From Neocallimastix lanati (nom. inval.) (lineage: Eukaryota; Neocallimastigomycota; Neocallimastigomycetes; Neocallimastigales; Neocallimastigaceae), in contig JACVTC010000006.1 of NCBI GenBank assembly GCA_016946835.1, positions 1,692,501 to 1,756,500 of the forward strand: 64,000 bases of DNA. Reading direction: 5' to 3'. Positions 13,190 to 25,686 of this stretch are shown here, piece after piece. Under the pieces are notes generated by a model, which worked only from the letters and a program-made list of their open reading frames with translations, was not told the origin of the DNA and made no database searches. Every line of letters begins with the position of its first letter. Position 1 is the first letter of the stretch. Position numbers and translations under genes: made by a program.

Positions 13190-13990
13190 TAATTGAATAA
13201 TAAATAATTGAATAATAATTGAATAATTGAATAATTGAATAATAAAAAATAAATAATAAATAATAAATAATAAATAATAAATAATAAATAATAAATAATT
13301 AAATAATTAAATAATAAATAATAAAAAATAAAAAATAAAAAATAAATAATAAATAATAAATAATAAATAATAAATAATTGAATAATTGAATAATAAAAAA
13401 TAAATAATAAATAATAAATAATTGAATAATAAATAATAAATAATAAATAATAAATAATAAATAATAAATAATAAATAATAAATAATAAATAAATAATAAA
13501 TAATAAATAATAAATAATAAATAATAAATAATAAATAATAAATAATAAATAATAAATAATAAATAATAAATAATAAATAATAAATAATTGAATAATAAAT
13601 AATAAATAATAAATAATTGAATAATAAAAAATAAATAAATAATAAATAAATAATAAATAATAAATAATTGAATAATAATAAATAACCTCATAGTAATATT
13701 GATGTTAAACATAATGAGTAGAAATTAATTTATTGTGTAGTTGTTTAACAATATAAAAAGTTAATATAAAATAATAGCAACAACAATAATAAGCACTAAA
13801 ACAATTAACAATACAAAAAAAAAATTAGTATATGAGATTTATCATCATTTAAATTATTAAAATTATTAAAATAATTAAATAATAATAATAATAAATAATA
13901 ATAATAATAAATAATTAATAATTAAAATAATTAAATAATTAAAATAATAATAAATAATAAATAATAATAAATAATAAATAATAAATTATT
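13190..13990. repeat. Large AATAAAT / TTGAATAA array
   Basis: At 13190-13690 there are hundreds of bases of (AATAAAT)n with regularly interspersed TTGAATAA variants. At 13855-13990 there is a related AAATAATT/AATAAT array. The Tyr/Leu/Ile-rich minus-strand frame is an artefact of the repeat. Confidence 0.85.
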
Positions 13991-14431
13991 AAATATGTAT
14001 ATATTATATATTGTATATATATATTAAATTATTTTTAATAAATATGCATAAATCTCATAAATTTTTTTTTTTTATTTTTATTTTTATATTTTTTTCTAAT
14101 TTTTTCTTTCCTTTCTCATGTCCAATGAATTTCAATTAAGGAAAAAATAAAAAAATTAAATTTTTCTTTTTTTTTTTTTTTTTTTTTTTTAGTAATTTTT
14201 AATATCCAATTACAGAAAAAAATTGAAGGAAAATTTTTAAAAAAAAAAAAAAGAAAAATTTAATTTTTTTATTTTTTTTTTTTTGATTGATTTATTCATT
14301 AGAAAATCACATGATATTAATAATAGCTACTAATAATTGAATACTTGAATAAATAATTGAATAAATATTTGAATAAGAATAAATTATACATAATGATACC
14401 TATAATATTTTATAATTTAAACTAAAATCTT

Positions 14432-14680
14432 AAAATTTAATCTTACAACTCATAGTTATTATAATAGTATTACTTTAGTATCATTTATTAATAAATAACT
14501 TTTTATTATTATTTAAAATTTAATCTTATAACTCATAGTTATTATAATAGTATTACTTTAGTATCATTTATTAATAAATAACTTTTTATTATTATTTAAA
14601 ATTTAATCTTATAACTCATAGTTATTATAATAGTATTACTTTAGTATCATTTATTAATAAATAACTTTTTATTATTATTT
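14432..14680. repeat. Three tandem copies of an 83-bp unit
   Basis: Units start at 14432, 14515 and 14598, each beginning AAAATTTAATCTTA and carrying ACTCATAGTTATTATAATAG, then a run to TTTATTATT. Copies differ by about one base (TTACAACT in copy 1, TTATAACT in copies 2 and 3). This unit is more complex than the surrounding microsatellites. Confidence 0.95.
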
Positions 14681-14720
14681 ATTATTTATTAATATATAAC
14701 TCTTTTTTTTTTTTTTTTTT

Positions 14721-14822
14721 ATTATTCAATTGTTCAATTATTCAATTGTTTATTAATAATAATATTTTTTTTTTTATTATTATTCAATTGTTCAATTATT
14801 CAATTGTTTATTAATAATAATA
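14721..14822. repeat. Two direct copies of a 58-bp ATTCAATTG unit
   Basis: ATTATTCAATTGTTCAATTA followed by TTCAATTGTTTATTAATAAT occurs at 14721 and again at 14779, separated by a T-run. Confidence 0.85.
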
Positions 14823-15652
14823 AGGTGGGGTAAATGAATTAAAAAGAATTAAAAAAAAAAAAAAAAAAAAAAAGAATAAAATGAAATGAAAATAACTCAT
14901 TCTCTAAATCTAAATCTAAATTTTTATTTGCCATATGGATGGAAGGGAAATTTTTTTTTTTTTCTTTTTTCTTTTTTCTTTTTTTCTTTTTTTTTTTTTT
15001 TTTTTTTTTTTTTCTTTAATATTTATTAATTATTATTTTATCCTATTAAAATATTAATTTATTAATTAATTAAATATCTCTTATTTTATTTATTAATTAT
15101 TGTTATTATCCCAAAAAAAAAATAATATCAAATAAATTAAAATTTATGAGAAAAAAAACTAAAAATTAATTAAATATAAATATATATAAATAAATAAATA
15201 CAAATATAAATAAATATATTAATATATATAAATAAAAAAAAAATTTATATATTAAATTATAAAAATGTATTATGAAATGTATTAAAAAAAAAAAACACAA
15301 TTCAACTATTTTTTTTTTCTTTATTCATTGAAATACTTTTCAGATTCAAATATAATATAAGATATATATAAATATATAAATATATAATTTATTTATATGT
15401 AATAAATCATTAAAATGAACAATATAAACATGTTTTAATAGATTTATATATATATATATATAATATTTATGGAATATATATGGAATAAAAATGAAAATAT
15501 AAAGAAAAACCTTTTTTTCATTTTATCATAGTATTAAAATAATATGAATTTAAAAAATCATGTCTATTAAAAATATATAATAATATAATATAATATAATT
15601 TAATATAATATAATTTAATATAATAAAATAAAATAAAAAAAAAAAAAAGAAA
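14823..15652. other. AT-rich intergenic stretch
   Basis: Homopolymer runs, a T-run with C interruptions at 14950-15015, and (TA)n. No gene was seen. Confidence 0.55.
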
Positions 15653-15730
15653 CATTTGTTAAGCAGAACAGTGGAGAGGTCAAAGAGGTTATTACTAATT
15701 ATTGGTACAGGTTTCAATGATATTAGTTGA
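15653..15730 (+). pseudogene. Short coding-like island
   Basis: The plus strand reads HLLSRTVERSKRLLLIIGTG then FNDIS and a TGA stop at 15728-15730. Its base composition is clearly less AT-rich than its flanks. It may be the 3' end of a lost gene. The family is not recognised. Confidence 0.3.
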
Positions 15731-15894
15731 TCAATCAACTGAAAAGTTAATTTTTAATTATAAGGAAAATGATTTGATTTTAAACTTTTATATACGAAAA
15801 GAAATGATTTATATTAAAATAAAAATATAAATAAAAAAAATTTTTGTTTTTTTTATTAATTTACATTATTATTATTATTGTTGTTGTTGTTATT

Positions 15895-16171
15895 TATTAA
15901 ATATAACACTTATAATCAGATATGATATTTTTATATTTTATGATGTGTTTATTTGTTTATTTATTTATTATTTTTACATTAAGAAAAACCTTATTCATTT
16001 AAGAAAATCTCATTTACATGTTATTTATAATTATTTTCTATAGTAGTCTGACATTATTGGTAATATTTAACGTTACACTGCATTCTATTATCGAATAAAA
16101 ATATTTTATACACTTAAATAATGCAGTATAATGTACAATGTAATTATACAACTTTACTGTGATATTTAACA
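15895..16171 (-). repeat. 3' LTR of the copia element
   Basis: It matches the LTR at 19367-19649 along its length, with scattered substitutions and short indels. On the minus strand it begins TGTTAAATATCACAG, right after a polypurine tract at 16172-16183 (nine G then AAA). Its far end has TA where the other copy has the canonical CA. Confidence 0.9.
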
Positions 16172-17212
16172 TTTCCCCCCCCCTACATTGGGATCTTCTA
16201 CATTTCCATGATGATGAAATCGGCAAAGTATTTAAGCTTGGGTCCAGAAATACTTTTGATTAATGGATCTGCCATCATTGGGTTAGAACCAATGAGTGTT
16301 TAGTTCAATTTCATTTTTCATAATCTCAACTTGAACATATTTGTATTTAATATCCATATATTTGTATCGTCCCTTTTGGTTTTCATTTTCAGCTATATCC
16401 TTACTTACATGGTTTATTATCTATTCTAATATTAATTCTAATATATATATATATATATATATATTTTTAGTTGTTGAATGTTTCATTTTACTTAATCTTC
16501 TGATCCATATAGTTTGTTTGGTACATTCTATCAAGCTTGAGTATTCGATAAATTCTTAATATTTTTCTTTTCTATTATAATGAATTGTATAGTCCTTTGT
16601 ACTTTTGTTGGATTCTCAGAAAATCTTGTAGCTTCTTCATAACTCTTTGGAATTAACATATTAATATTATTAAACTCTATTTCTCTTTACGTCTTTCGTT
16701 TTCATCTGAATCTATTTTCCTCTTTAAAAAATGGTTTATTTGATGGAGTGTAGATAGTTTATCTTTTATTTTTTCTTTTTTCATTCCATTGATAATTTTT
16801 CTTTCTTACTTTTTCGATAGTTTTTTTTTTTTTTTTTTTTGCTTTTTTTTGTTTTTTCTTTATCAATTTTTCCATATTGTTTACTTGTTTATCAAAAAAA
16901 AATTTACTATTCCTTTTTAATATTAAATTTAATATTCTTTTCTTTGGTTTTTTTTCTTAATTTTCTTTTATCTAGAGGTTCCAGATCACTAAAACTGTCC
17001 TCAGATTCTTTTTCTGAATTATAGTCTTTAATTTTTTTAATTATTTTCATATAATTTTATTATATTCCAAATTTTAATTTTTTTTCATTCATCTTCATAT
17101 TAGCCAGATTTTTTTTTATGATTGATTTCAACTCTATTTTCAATAAAGTTTCTGGTTTAAAATTTTTCATAATTAATTATAAAAAAGGTTTGATTTAGAT
17201 AAATTTTATTTA

Positions 17213-17244
<32 letters not shown>

Positions 17245-17479
17245 ATTCAAATTTTTTATTAATAAAACTTTTTTTTTTTTTTTTTGTGATTTTTATACCC
17301 TTTATGTTATTATCGTTTATTTCTATTAATTATTGCATTATTTTCATTACTTTTACTATGACCATGTCGAGTTTTGGCATGGTTTTTGGTTTGATGCCAT
17401 TTTTTATATTTTCTTCAATATTTGTAATTTTTTGAGCATTTCCTCTTGATTTTTATCTAATTTTTGATTTTCATTACTT

Positions 17480-17662
17480 ATAATCTTCACTAATTCTATC
17501 ATCATTAATTTTTATCATCATTAATTTTTATCTTCATTAATTCTATCTTCAATAATTCTATCATTAATAATTCTATCTTCAATAATTCTATCTTCAATAA
17601 TTCTATCTTCAATAATTCTATCTTCAATAATTCTATCTTCATTAATTATATCTTCAATAATT
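17480..17662 (-). repeat. 15-bp tandem repeat inside copia pol (Ile-Ile-Glu-Asp-Arg)
   Basis: Repeats of AATAATTCTATCTTC on the plus strand read as IIEDR units on the minus strand. They lie between the integrase and RT/RNase H remains, where copia polyproteins have a variable linker. Confidence 0.75.
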
Positions 17663-18331
17663 TTTTTTTTTTTTTTTTGTTTTATGAATTATTATCTAAT
17701 ATGTTTTCATTATTACATTCATCCATTAATATCAATTTTCTCTTTTTTTTTTAAAAAAAAAAAAAATACTTCATTAGGGATGTTAAAATTAATTCCTTGA
17801 TATGGATTTAAATTGTATACAATAGACAATGCATACATTTAATAGCTTTCATCCCACAAAATAGAAGATAATTTAGAGGTTATTGAAGTAATGCTTTCGC
17901 ACAGTTATCGAATGTCTGATTTAATTAATTTTTTCAGCGCGCAACCATTTTATTGTGGATTACCTTGGTGAGAAATGATTAAAATGTAATGCCATTATTT
18001 TTTTTTTTTAAGATAATTTGTTAAAAAAAAAAATTTTTTAGAGTTATTATATTCTAAACCCGTGATCAGATCTTATTTCCTTCCTTTTTATATTTTTTGT
18101 AATTACAAAGTATTTTTTTTTTTTTTTTTTTTTTTTCATTAAAGTTTATGAAAATTCATTAAAAATTTTTTGTACTGTCTCAGATTTGGGTTTCAGTAAA
18201 AAAAGAGAGACCTAACATTTTTCTACTGAAGTTATCAATGACAGTTTTTTTATATAATTCATTGGGCTTGTATTTAAAGTAGAGAGGTTTTTCATCATTG
18301 GTATAAATGGTGGTAGTAATTGATTTTATTG

Positions 18332-18381
<50 letters not shown>

Positions 18382-19013
18382 TTTTTTTATTTAAAAAAAA
18401 AAAAATTTTTTTTGGAGTCTTTCTCTATTGTTACCCATTTTTCCATGACTAATTTAAAGCCTTTTTTTTTTTTTTTTAACATAGGTAATGAATAGAAATT
18501 AAATTATTTTGTAAGTTTTTTTTTTTTTTTTTTTTTTTTAACATAGGTAATGAGTAGAAATTAAATTATTGCCTTGTTATTATTAATCTGAAAATAAGGA
18601 GTTAATATTATCTAAATATACAGCTTAATGTCATCGTTTTTTTTTTCTATTTCTAGCTTCTTCTTTATTTTCATTTCAATTTCAAAAAAAATAATCTGGA
18701 TGGACCTGTTTCTGAAAATCTTTCCTTTTAATTCATTTTATCATTACGTAGGCACTTTGTGCCATTATTTAATAATAAAGCCTTTTTATATATATATATA
18801 TATTCGTCGAGGCTCTTCAATATTTATAATCCTGAATTGTACTGTCATATTTTAAATGTTTTTTTTTTTTTTTTATTTTATTTTTTTTATTTTGTGTTTA
18901 TATCTTTAATATTCTTTGATATATTATATATATATAATCACCTAAATTCTTCAGAATCAAAGGAATAATTTTAAGTCTGAATACTAAGTCTGAATACCAT
19001 TGGTGAAAGTTTT

Positions 19014-19050
<37 letters not shown>

Positions 19051-19351
19051 TTAAAGTTTTTTTTTTTAATATGAAATTTATTAATTATATTTATTTGAAT
19101 ATTTGGAGGTTTCCACTTCAACAAGAGTATCCATTCATTGTTATTACTTGATGTATTTTGTTGTCTTTCGTTGTCTTTAATGAAGTTTTTTTTTTTTTTG
19201 AAGAAACTCCCCATAGTTGTTTCGATTTTCTGATTTAGTCATTTTAATGTGACTGATCTAATATTTCTTTATTTTAAATATTTAAATGAATATTTAATTA
19301 TTTAATATATTGGATTTTGATATTAACAATTGTTAATGAATTATTGAATCA

Positions 19352-19366
19352 TTGAGACTCTTAATC
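19352..19366 (-). promoter_or_regulatory. Putative primer-binding site matching tRNA-Lys(CUU) anticodon arm
   Basis: Immediately inside the 5' LTR the minus strand reads GATTAAGAGTCTCAA. Its complement, TTGAGACTCTTAATC on the plus strand, resembles the conserved anticodon arm of eukaryotic tRNA-Lys(CUU), with the CTT anticodon inside. This would fit half-tRNA priming as described for Drosophila copia. The same GATTAAGAGTC sits inside the 5' LTR of the second LTR element at 44261-44271. Confidence 0.55.
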
Positions 19367-20033
<667 letters not shown>

Positions 20034-20164
20034 GTTAAAAAAAAATCTCTTTAGGATGAAGTAGTTTTCTATATTAATAGAGTGCTTTTTTTTTTTTTTT
20101 TTTTTTTTTAATTTCACGAATGAATAATTTTGTTAAAATTTTTTTTTTTTTTTTATTTTTTTTT

Positions 20165-20808
20165 CTTTGTTTTAACTAGAAAGAGATTACTCTTTCAGTG
20201 CTTTATTAAATAGATTAAAATATTTTTATGTATTACATTTATTAAAAAAAAAAAACAATACATTATATAATTAAAAGATAAAAAAAAATAAAAAATAAAA
20301 TATGTGTAAAAAATTAAGAAAAATAAAACATAATAAAAAATTAAAAAAAAAAAATTTTTTTAATTAATCATTGAAAATTTAATATAATAAAGAATAAAAA
20401 TAAATTTCAAAAGTTAAAAAAAAAAAAAAAAAAAATTTCGGTGTGACGTATACTACGTGGAGTAACATGATCATGAGTTAAAATCATAAAATATTAAAAA
20501 AAAAAAAAAAAGAAATAACATCTTTTAAAATAGATAGTGTGGTATATCCACTAAACTCTCCTTATTCGAGAAGTCAGAATTATTATACCACAGTAATGCA
20601 TTGTTAATTAAGGATGGTACATTCATAGAATTTTTTTTTTTTTTTTGTTTGTTTGTTTGTTTGTTTGAACCTAAGAGTGGAGCATAGTATAATGCTTTGT
20701 TAATAATATAGAATTGAATAAATAGATCTTTTAAAAGTTAATGGAACTTTATTATTGGATAAAAAAAAAAAAAAAAAAAAAGACTTTTTTCATTTTTATT
20801 ATATTTAC

Positions 20809-20848
<40 letters not shown>

Positions 20849-21310
20849 AGAGAAAGAAAATAAGGAATTTTCTAACTTTAGTATTCTTATAAATAATAAA
20901 TAGGCTCAAGGGGAAAAAGGTTATTACTGAAGGGGATACCTAAGTAAATATACACAAATTCTTTAAGGAATAGAATACATACCAAGGTGAAAGGTAGGAT
21001 CTTCATAACCAAGGAAAGGAAACAAAATTTAAGGGTTTAATAACCATTGTAGCACATATATTGATACTATTGATACCAAAAGACTTTTTTCATTTTTATT
21101 ATACTCACCATAAAAAAAAAAAAAAAAAAACATGAAAAAAGTAGAGCCTTCATTTTTTTTTTCTTTCATTAGGCTGTGTATTGTGTATTAGTTATGTTTC
21201 TTTATCCAATTTTGTAATTTCTGAAAAGGTATTCGTTCTTTACATCCTTATTGAGTGACGGTAGGAACATAAATATTTACCAATAGTGCCTTTAACTCCC
21301 CAAAAAAAAA
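20165..21310 (-). mobile_element. Degenerate LINE (non-LTR retrotransposon) fragments
   Basis: The minus-strand sequence at 20350-20560 matches the 3' end of the plus-strand LINE at 59229-60670: both have GGAGAGTTTAGTGGATA, then ACCACACTATCT, then GATCATGTTACT, GTAGTATAC and an AT-rich tail. At 20900-20960 the minus strand encodes YLGIPFSNNLFPLEPI, like YIYLGIPFDKSLSLNPI in the LINE at 57046. At 21170-21300 a fragment reads NIYVPT, typical of the APE-type endonuclease. The reverse-transcriptase core between them is missing and stops are frequent. The 3' end is near 20165, where the plus strand has a T-run. Confidence 0.7.
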
Positions 21311-21539
21311 AAAAAAAAGAAGTAATGCTGACAGAAATGATATATATTTATATTCAAAGGGATCTGGAGATAAGGAACAAGAACGATAAAAGAAGTAAAA
21401 AAAAAAAAAAATAAAAAATAATAATAATAATAATAATAAAAATAGACAATTTTTTTTTATTTTATTTTTTTTTTTTTTTAATAAATATATAATAAAATAA
21501 AAATAATAAAAAAAAAAAAAAACTCTCTTTAAATAGTAT

Positions 21540-21837
21540 TTAAAAAAAAAAATGATAGTGTTGAAAATATGAAAAACTTGAAATATATCGTTGTTCTTGA
21601 TGATTTTGTAATTGTAAAAAGTATGGATTTTATCATGTATTGCTGTAATAATATTTATAATTTTTCACAAAGGTTAGAAAGTTATTGATTATTCAAGAAT
21701 CTTTGTACAATTAACTGATAGATATAAAAGTAAAATATACTACTTGTATATTTTCTGTTAAAAATAAATAGTCTTTTCTTTTTTTATCTTTTGAATAATT
21801 GTTATTCTTTTTAAATTAATAAAGCTCTTTAAAACTT

Positions 21838-21861
<24 letters not shown>
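21540..21861 (+). mobile_element. Possible LINE 3' tail, plus orientation
   Basis: Sequence ending AATTAATAAAGCTCTTTAAA, then a run of about 22 A, resembles the AATTAATAAAGATGAAAC and poly-A end of the LINE at 57046-59140. The upstream 250 bp have higher complexity but no clear protein. A separate insertion among the minus-strand LINE debris is plausible. Confidence 0.3.
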
Positions 21862-21868
<7 letters not shown>

Positions 21869-21959
21869 AATAATCATATATTAACTAAAAGTAGATGTAA
21901 ATAAAAATTATTTGTAGTAGTGAAAAACTATAAAAAAAAAAAAAAAAAAAAAAGATTCC

Positions 21960-22099
21960 CATCCGTTAAAATAATGTCTTAAATACATTGCTTTGGAATG
22001 AATCAATCAATCTCCTACATTTCCATTTTACAGTAATAGCTATATGAGAAGTTTAAATAATACTACTATAGAAAAATAAACACACAAAATAATGCTAAA

Positions 22100-22133
<34 letters not shown>

Positions 22134-22460
22134 AAAAAAATGCAATAGATTCATTACAATGATAATATGTAGAAACTACATGATTATTATTAATTATACA
22201 ACTCTAAATGTGACTACCTATCCAGTTTAAAAACAATATAAATCAACATCAGGTTCACTTTTAACAAGTCTTTCTTTCCCAGTATTCCAATTTACACTCT
22301 TCGTATTAGAAGCCACTTTAGAAAGGATAACCAATCGATTATTATCAGAATCACAGAAAGCTGTTAATTAATACACCTGATATAGGCTATTCCTTTTCCA
22401 TCAACCCTCCATGATCCTGGAAAAACAATCCACATCATTAGAGAATAATACTTTACAAAA
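21960..22460 (-). pseudogene. Further LINE-like debris, possibly endonuclease region
   Basis: Higher-complexity segments at 21960-22080 and 22200-22455 read on the minus strand as fragments such as KWKCRRLIDSFQSNVFKTLF and DGKGIAYIRCI. They recall parts of LINE endonucleases but carry stops and are out of the expected order. They are separated by long A-runs. The assignment rests on the neighbouring LINE fragments. Confidence 0.3.
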
Positions 22461-22791
22461 AAAAAAAAAAAAAAAAAAAGGATTATTAATTTATATTTGA
22501 CCTATTGAACTGAAATAGGATTAAAATATATTTTAATGATAAAACTTAATTATAAAAATAAAAAATAAAAAATAAAAAATAAATAAATAAAAAAATATTA
22601 TTATTATAAAATATAATTATATAATTATTATTAATATATTATTTTATTTTATTTATTATTATTATTATTATTATTTTTTTTTATATTAATATATATTTTT
22701 ATTTGCTTAATAATGATGATAATTTTTTTTTTTTTTTTATGAAATTTCGAATATAAAAATAATAGGTATAATGATGAAAAACTATATTTTA

Positions 22792-22827
<36 letters not shown>

Positions 22828-23487
22828 TATATAAATATAATTTTTTTTTTTTTTTTTTTTTATTTTCTTATAATAAATATAAATATTAATATAATATAAT
22901 ATAAAATATATATATATAATATTAAATAATAATAAATTGGAATATATAAAATTTGAAAATAAAAAAAAAAAAAAAGATTTTCATTCAGTATTAGCATTTA
23001 TATTATATATTATATATTATATATATATTATCAATATAATTATTAATTATGTACAAATTTTTAATATATATATATATATTTATATGAATATAATACTAAT
23101 GTAATTAGTAAAAAAAAAAAAAAAAAAAAAAAATTCTTTTATATAGTATTTTTTTTTTTTTTTCTGTTTTTGTTTTTGTTTTTGTTTTTGTTTTGTTTTA
23201 CCATTATTAATCTTATTGAATTACCTTTTTTTTTTTTTATTATTCTATTTAATAATAATAAATTGATTTATATAAATCATAATATATTTTTATTTATGAT
23301 GATTTATTTATTTTTATTTTTTAATATTTTTTTTATTTTTATTTTTTATTTTATAATTTTTTTTTTTAAATAAAAAAAAATAAATAAAAAATAAAATAAA
23401 AATAAAAAAAGAAAAAGAAGAACGGGTTTTATTCATTTATTTGTTGTTATGGTTGATATTGGTTTAAATTTGAATTTTTTTTTTTTT
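22461..23487. other. AT-rich intergenic stretch
   Basis: It contains ATT microsatellite segments (22655-22675, 22795-22826), (TA)n tracts and a TTTTTG array at 23163-23200. No gene was seen. Confidence 0.6.
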
Positions 23488-25686
23488 TTATAAATTTTCA
23501 TTTATTTTCATTTTTAAATTAGCAATTTGATCATAAAGTTCAGAAATTTCTTCATTCGTTTCATGTTTCTTTAATTTATCATTCATATCATATTGATTAA
23601 TGAAATTTTTAACGCTTCTAACATCATCCCATATTAAAGATATATTTGTTGTCATGACTTTAGTTTCCATATTAAGTATTTGAATTTCATCATTTAAGGA
23701 ATTGATATTTTGTTGAATTTTATCAAATTTTTCAGAGAGTGTTGAATTAATAGCAACTTCGTTGACTTCTTTGTTGGCAACCGTTGTTTGTTCTACCTCT
23801 TTGTTGGCAACCGCTGTAGTATCGATATTTTCATTTCTCTTTTGAAGAAGTTCGCTTGATTGACGAATATCTTCGATTTGACTTTGTTGTTCCTTTAACT
23901 TACTAAAGACATCCTTTTTAAGATCACCCAAGGTAGTACTTAATTCAAAAAGTGTTGCCTCTAAATTATTTTGAGCATTATTTAATTTTCTGTTGTCCAT
24001 ATTTAATTTTCTAATTACTTCATCTTTTTCATCTTTTTGCTTTTCAATGTGTCTTCCACAAGCTTTATTCAATTGATCCATACCCTCATTGAGCTTTATC
24101 TTCATTCTTTGTAATTCCACTTCTCTTGATAGCTGATAAATTTGGAATTCATCTACTTTTTCATTTAATTTATTTAATTTAACATCTAAATCATTAGATA
24201 ATTCTTGATTCTCTGGCTTTGACACCGACGCCTCTAATTCTCGGAGTTTGTATTGTTGTTCAATCTTTTCTTGAACACATTTTGTAATATATGCTATGAC
24301 ATCATCATCAATATTACTTAAATCTACCTTCTTTGGCATTGGTTCTTCTGCCGGTGTGGTACTCAATAATGTTACTTTTTCTTTAATTTCTTCAAATTCA
24401 GCTTGTAGGCTCTTTAATTTAGAATCTAAATTTTGTAGTTCAACTTTTTGTTGCAAAATGCTTTCATCTACTTCTCTTTGACTCTCTCTACTATCATTAT
24501 CCATCTTTTCTTTATTTAATTTTAATTCATCAATATTACTTTTTAAATCAGCGGTTCTTTGAACCTCATTTGAAACAGATTCCCTGATACCACTAATTTC
24601 TTCATTTAATTTTTGATTTTCAGTTGAAATAGATTCCTTAATTCCATTTAATTCTTCATTTAATTTTTGAGATTCATTGGAAGCAGACTCTCTGATTCCA
24701 TTAATTTGTTCATTTAATTTTTGAGTTTCGGTCGAAACAGATTCCTTAACTCCATTAATTTCTTCATTTAATTTTTGATTTTCGGTTGATACGGATTCCT
24801 TGACTCCGTTTAGTTCTACTTGTAATTTTTGAGATAATTCTGTTTGTTCTTTGTGGAATTGATTCATTTGCCACATTAAACAATTCAAACGATCAGATAT
24901 TTCAGAATGATTTGATTGCCATTCATTTGACTTTTTTTTAAATGAATTACTAATTTCATTTATTCTTTTATCTAAATCATCCATACTTTCCTGTATAGTT
25001 TTTAAATTTATATCTTTCATTAATAAGTAATATATACATTAATATATTTATATATATATTATGAATTAATATAAAGTTTTAATATGATGAAAATTTTAAT
25101 AGCTTTAAAATATATTTTTTTTATTAAAATATATATATATATATATATATATGGATAAAGAGTATATAAATATAAATATTATATATATACCATTATTAAT
25201 AAAGCTTTCATATTTACTTAAAATACTTTTTTCTTCAAGATTTAATTCCTTAATGATTGTTTCAGGCTTATTCTGCTTTATACTTGAACTCTCACCTTCA
25301 TTCTAGTAAATAATAATAAAAATATAAAAAAATATTTATATATAATTATAATTATATTATAAAGTATACAAATTATTAATAATTAAAGTTTTTTAACTTT
25401 TATGAAAACACATATTATTAATTATTGTCTTATAAATAAATATATGCAATAACTAATAAACTAATAATTTATTAATAATTCCAACATTTAAAATAATTAC
25501 ATTTTCAGAATTAGTAGGAAAAAGGGTTTTATTACTATCTTCTTTCATATTTATAAATGAGGTGCTATTTTCAAGACTTTGATTTTCGGAATGCTTCGAC
25601 TTCTTTTTACCAAAGAAATGCTTTGTTTTCTTTATTATGCCACTATTCTTTTCCTTTGAAAATGAGGTATTAACAGCTGATGACAT
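23488..25686 (-). CDS. Three-exon coiled-coil protein with 18-residue tandem repeats
   Basis: Minus-strand exons are 25501-25686, 25191-25302 and 23488-25013. Introns have GT-AG ends (GTAATT...TACTAG, 198 bp; GTATAT...GAAAG, 177 bp). Exon phases agree (0, then 1) and the joined length is 608 codons including the stop, about 607 aa. Exon 1 is basic (KKTKHFFGKKKSKHSEN). Exon 3 is almost entirely heptad-like coiled coil. In it, five tandem 18-residue repeats of the type NGVKESVSTENQKLNEEI occur, followed by Lys/Glu-rich helices, a short NIDTTAVANKEV duplication and a final helix. No signal peptide or membrane segment is seen. A cytoskeletal, tethering or scaffold role is possible, but the family is not recognised. 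An alternative is an unspliced gene starting at the ATG at 25020. Confidence 0.78.

Noticed and set aside
10408-13712. Tyr/Leu/Ile-rich frames in the repeat arrays
   Set aside because: They are made only of ATT/ATTT units, without codon bias or any domain.
16038-19070. Small plus-strand frames across the copia element
   Set aside because: They are antisense to the decayed pol, which reads on the minus strand.
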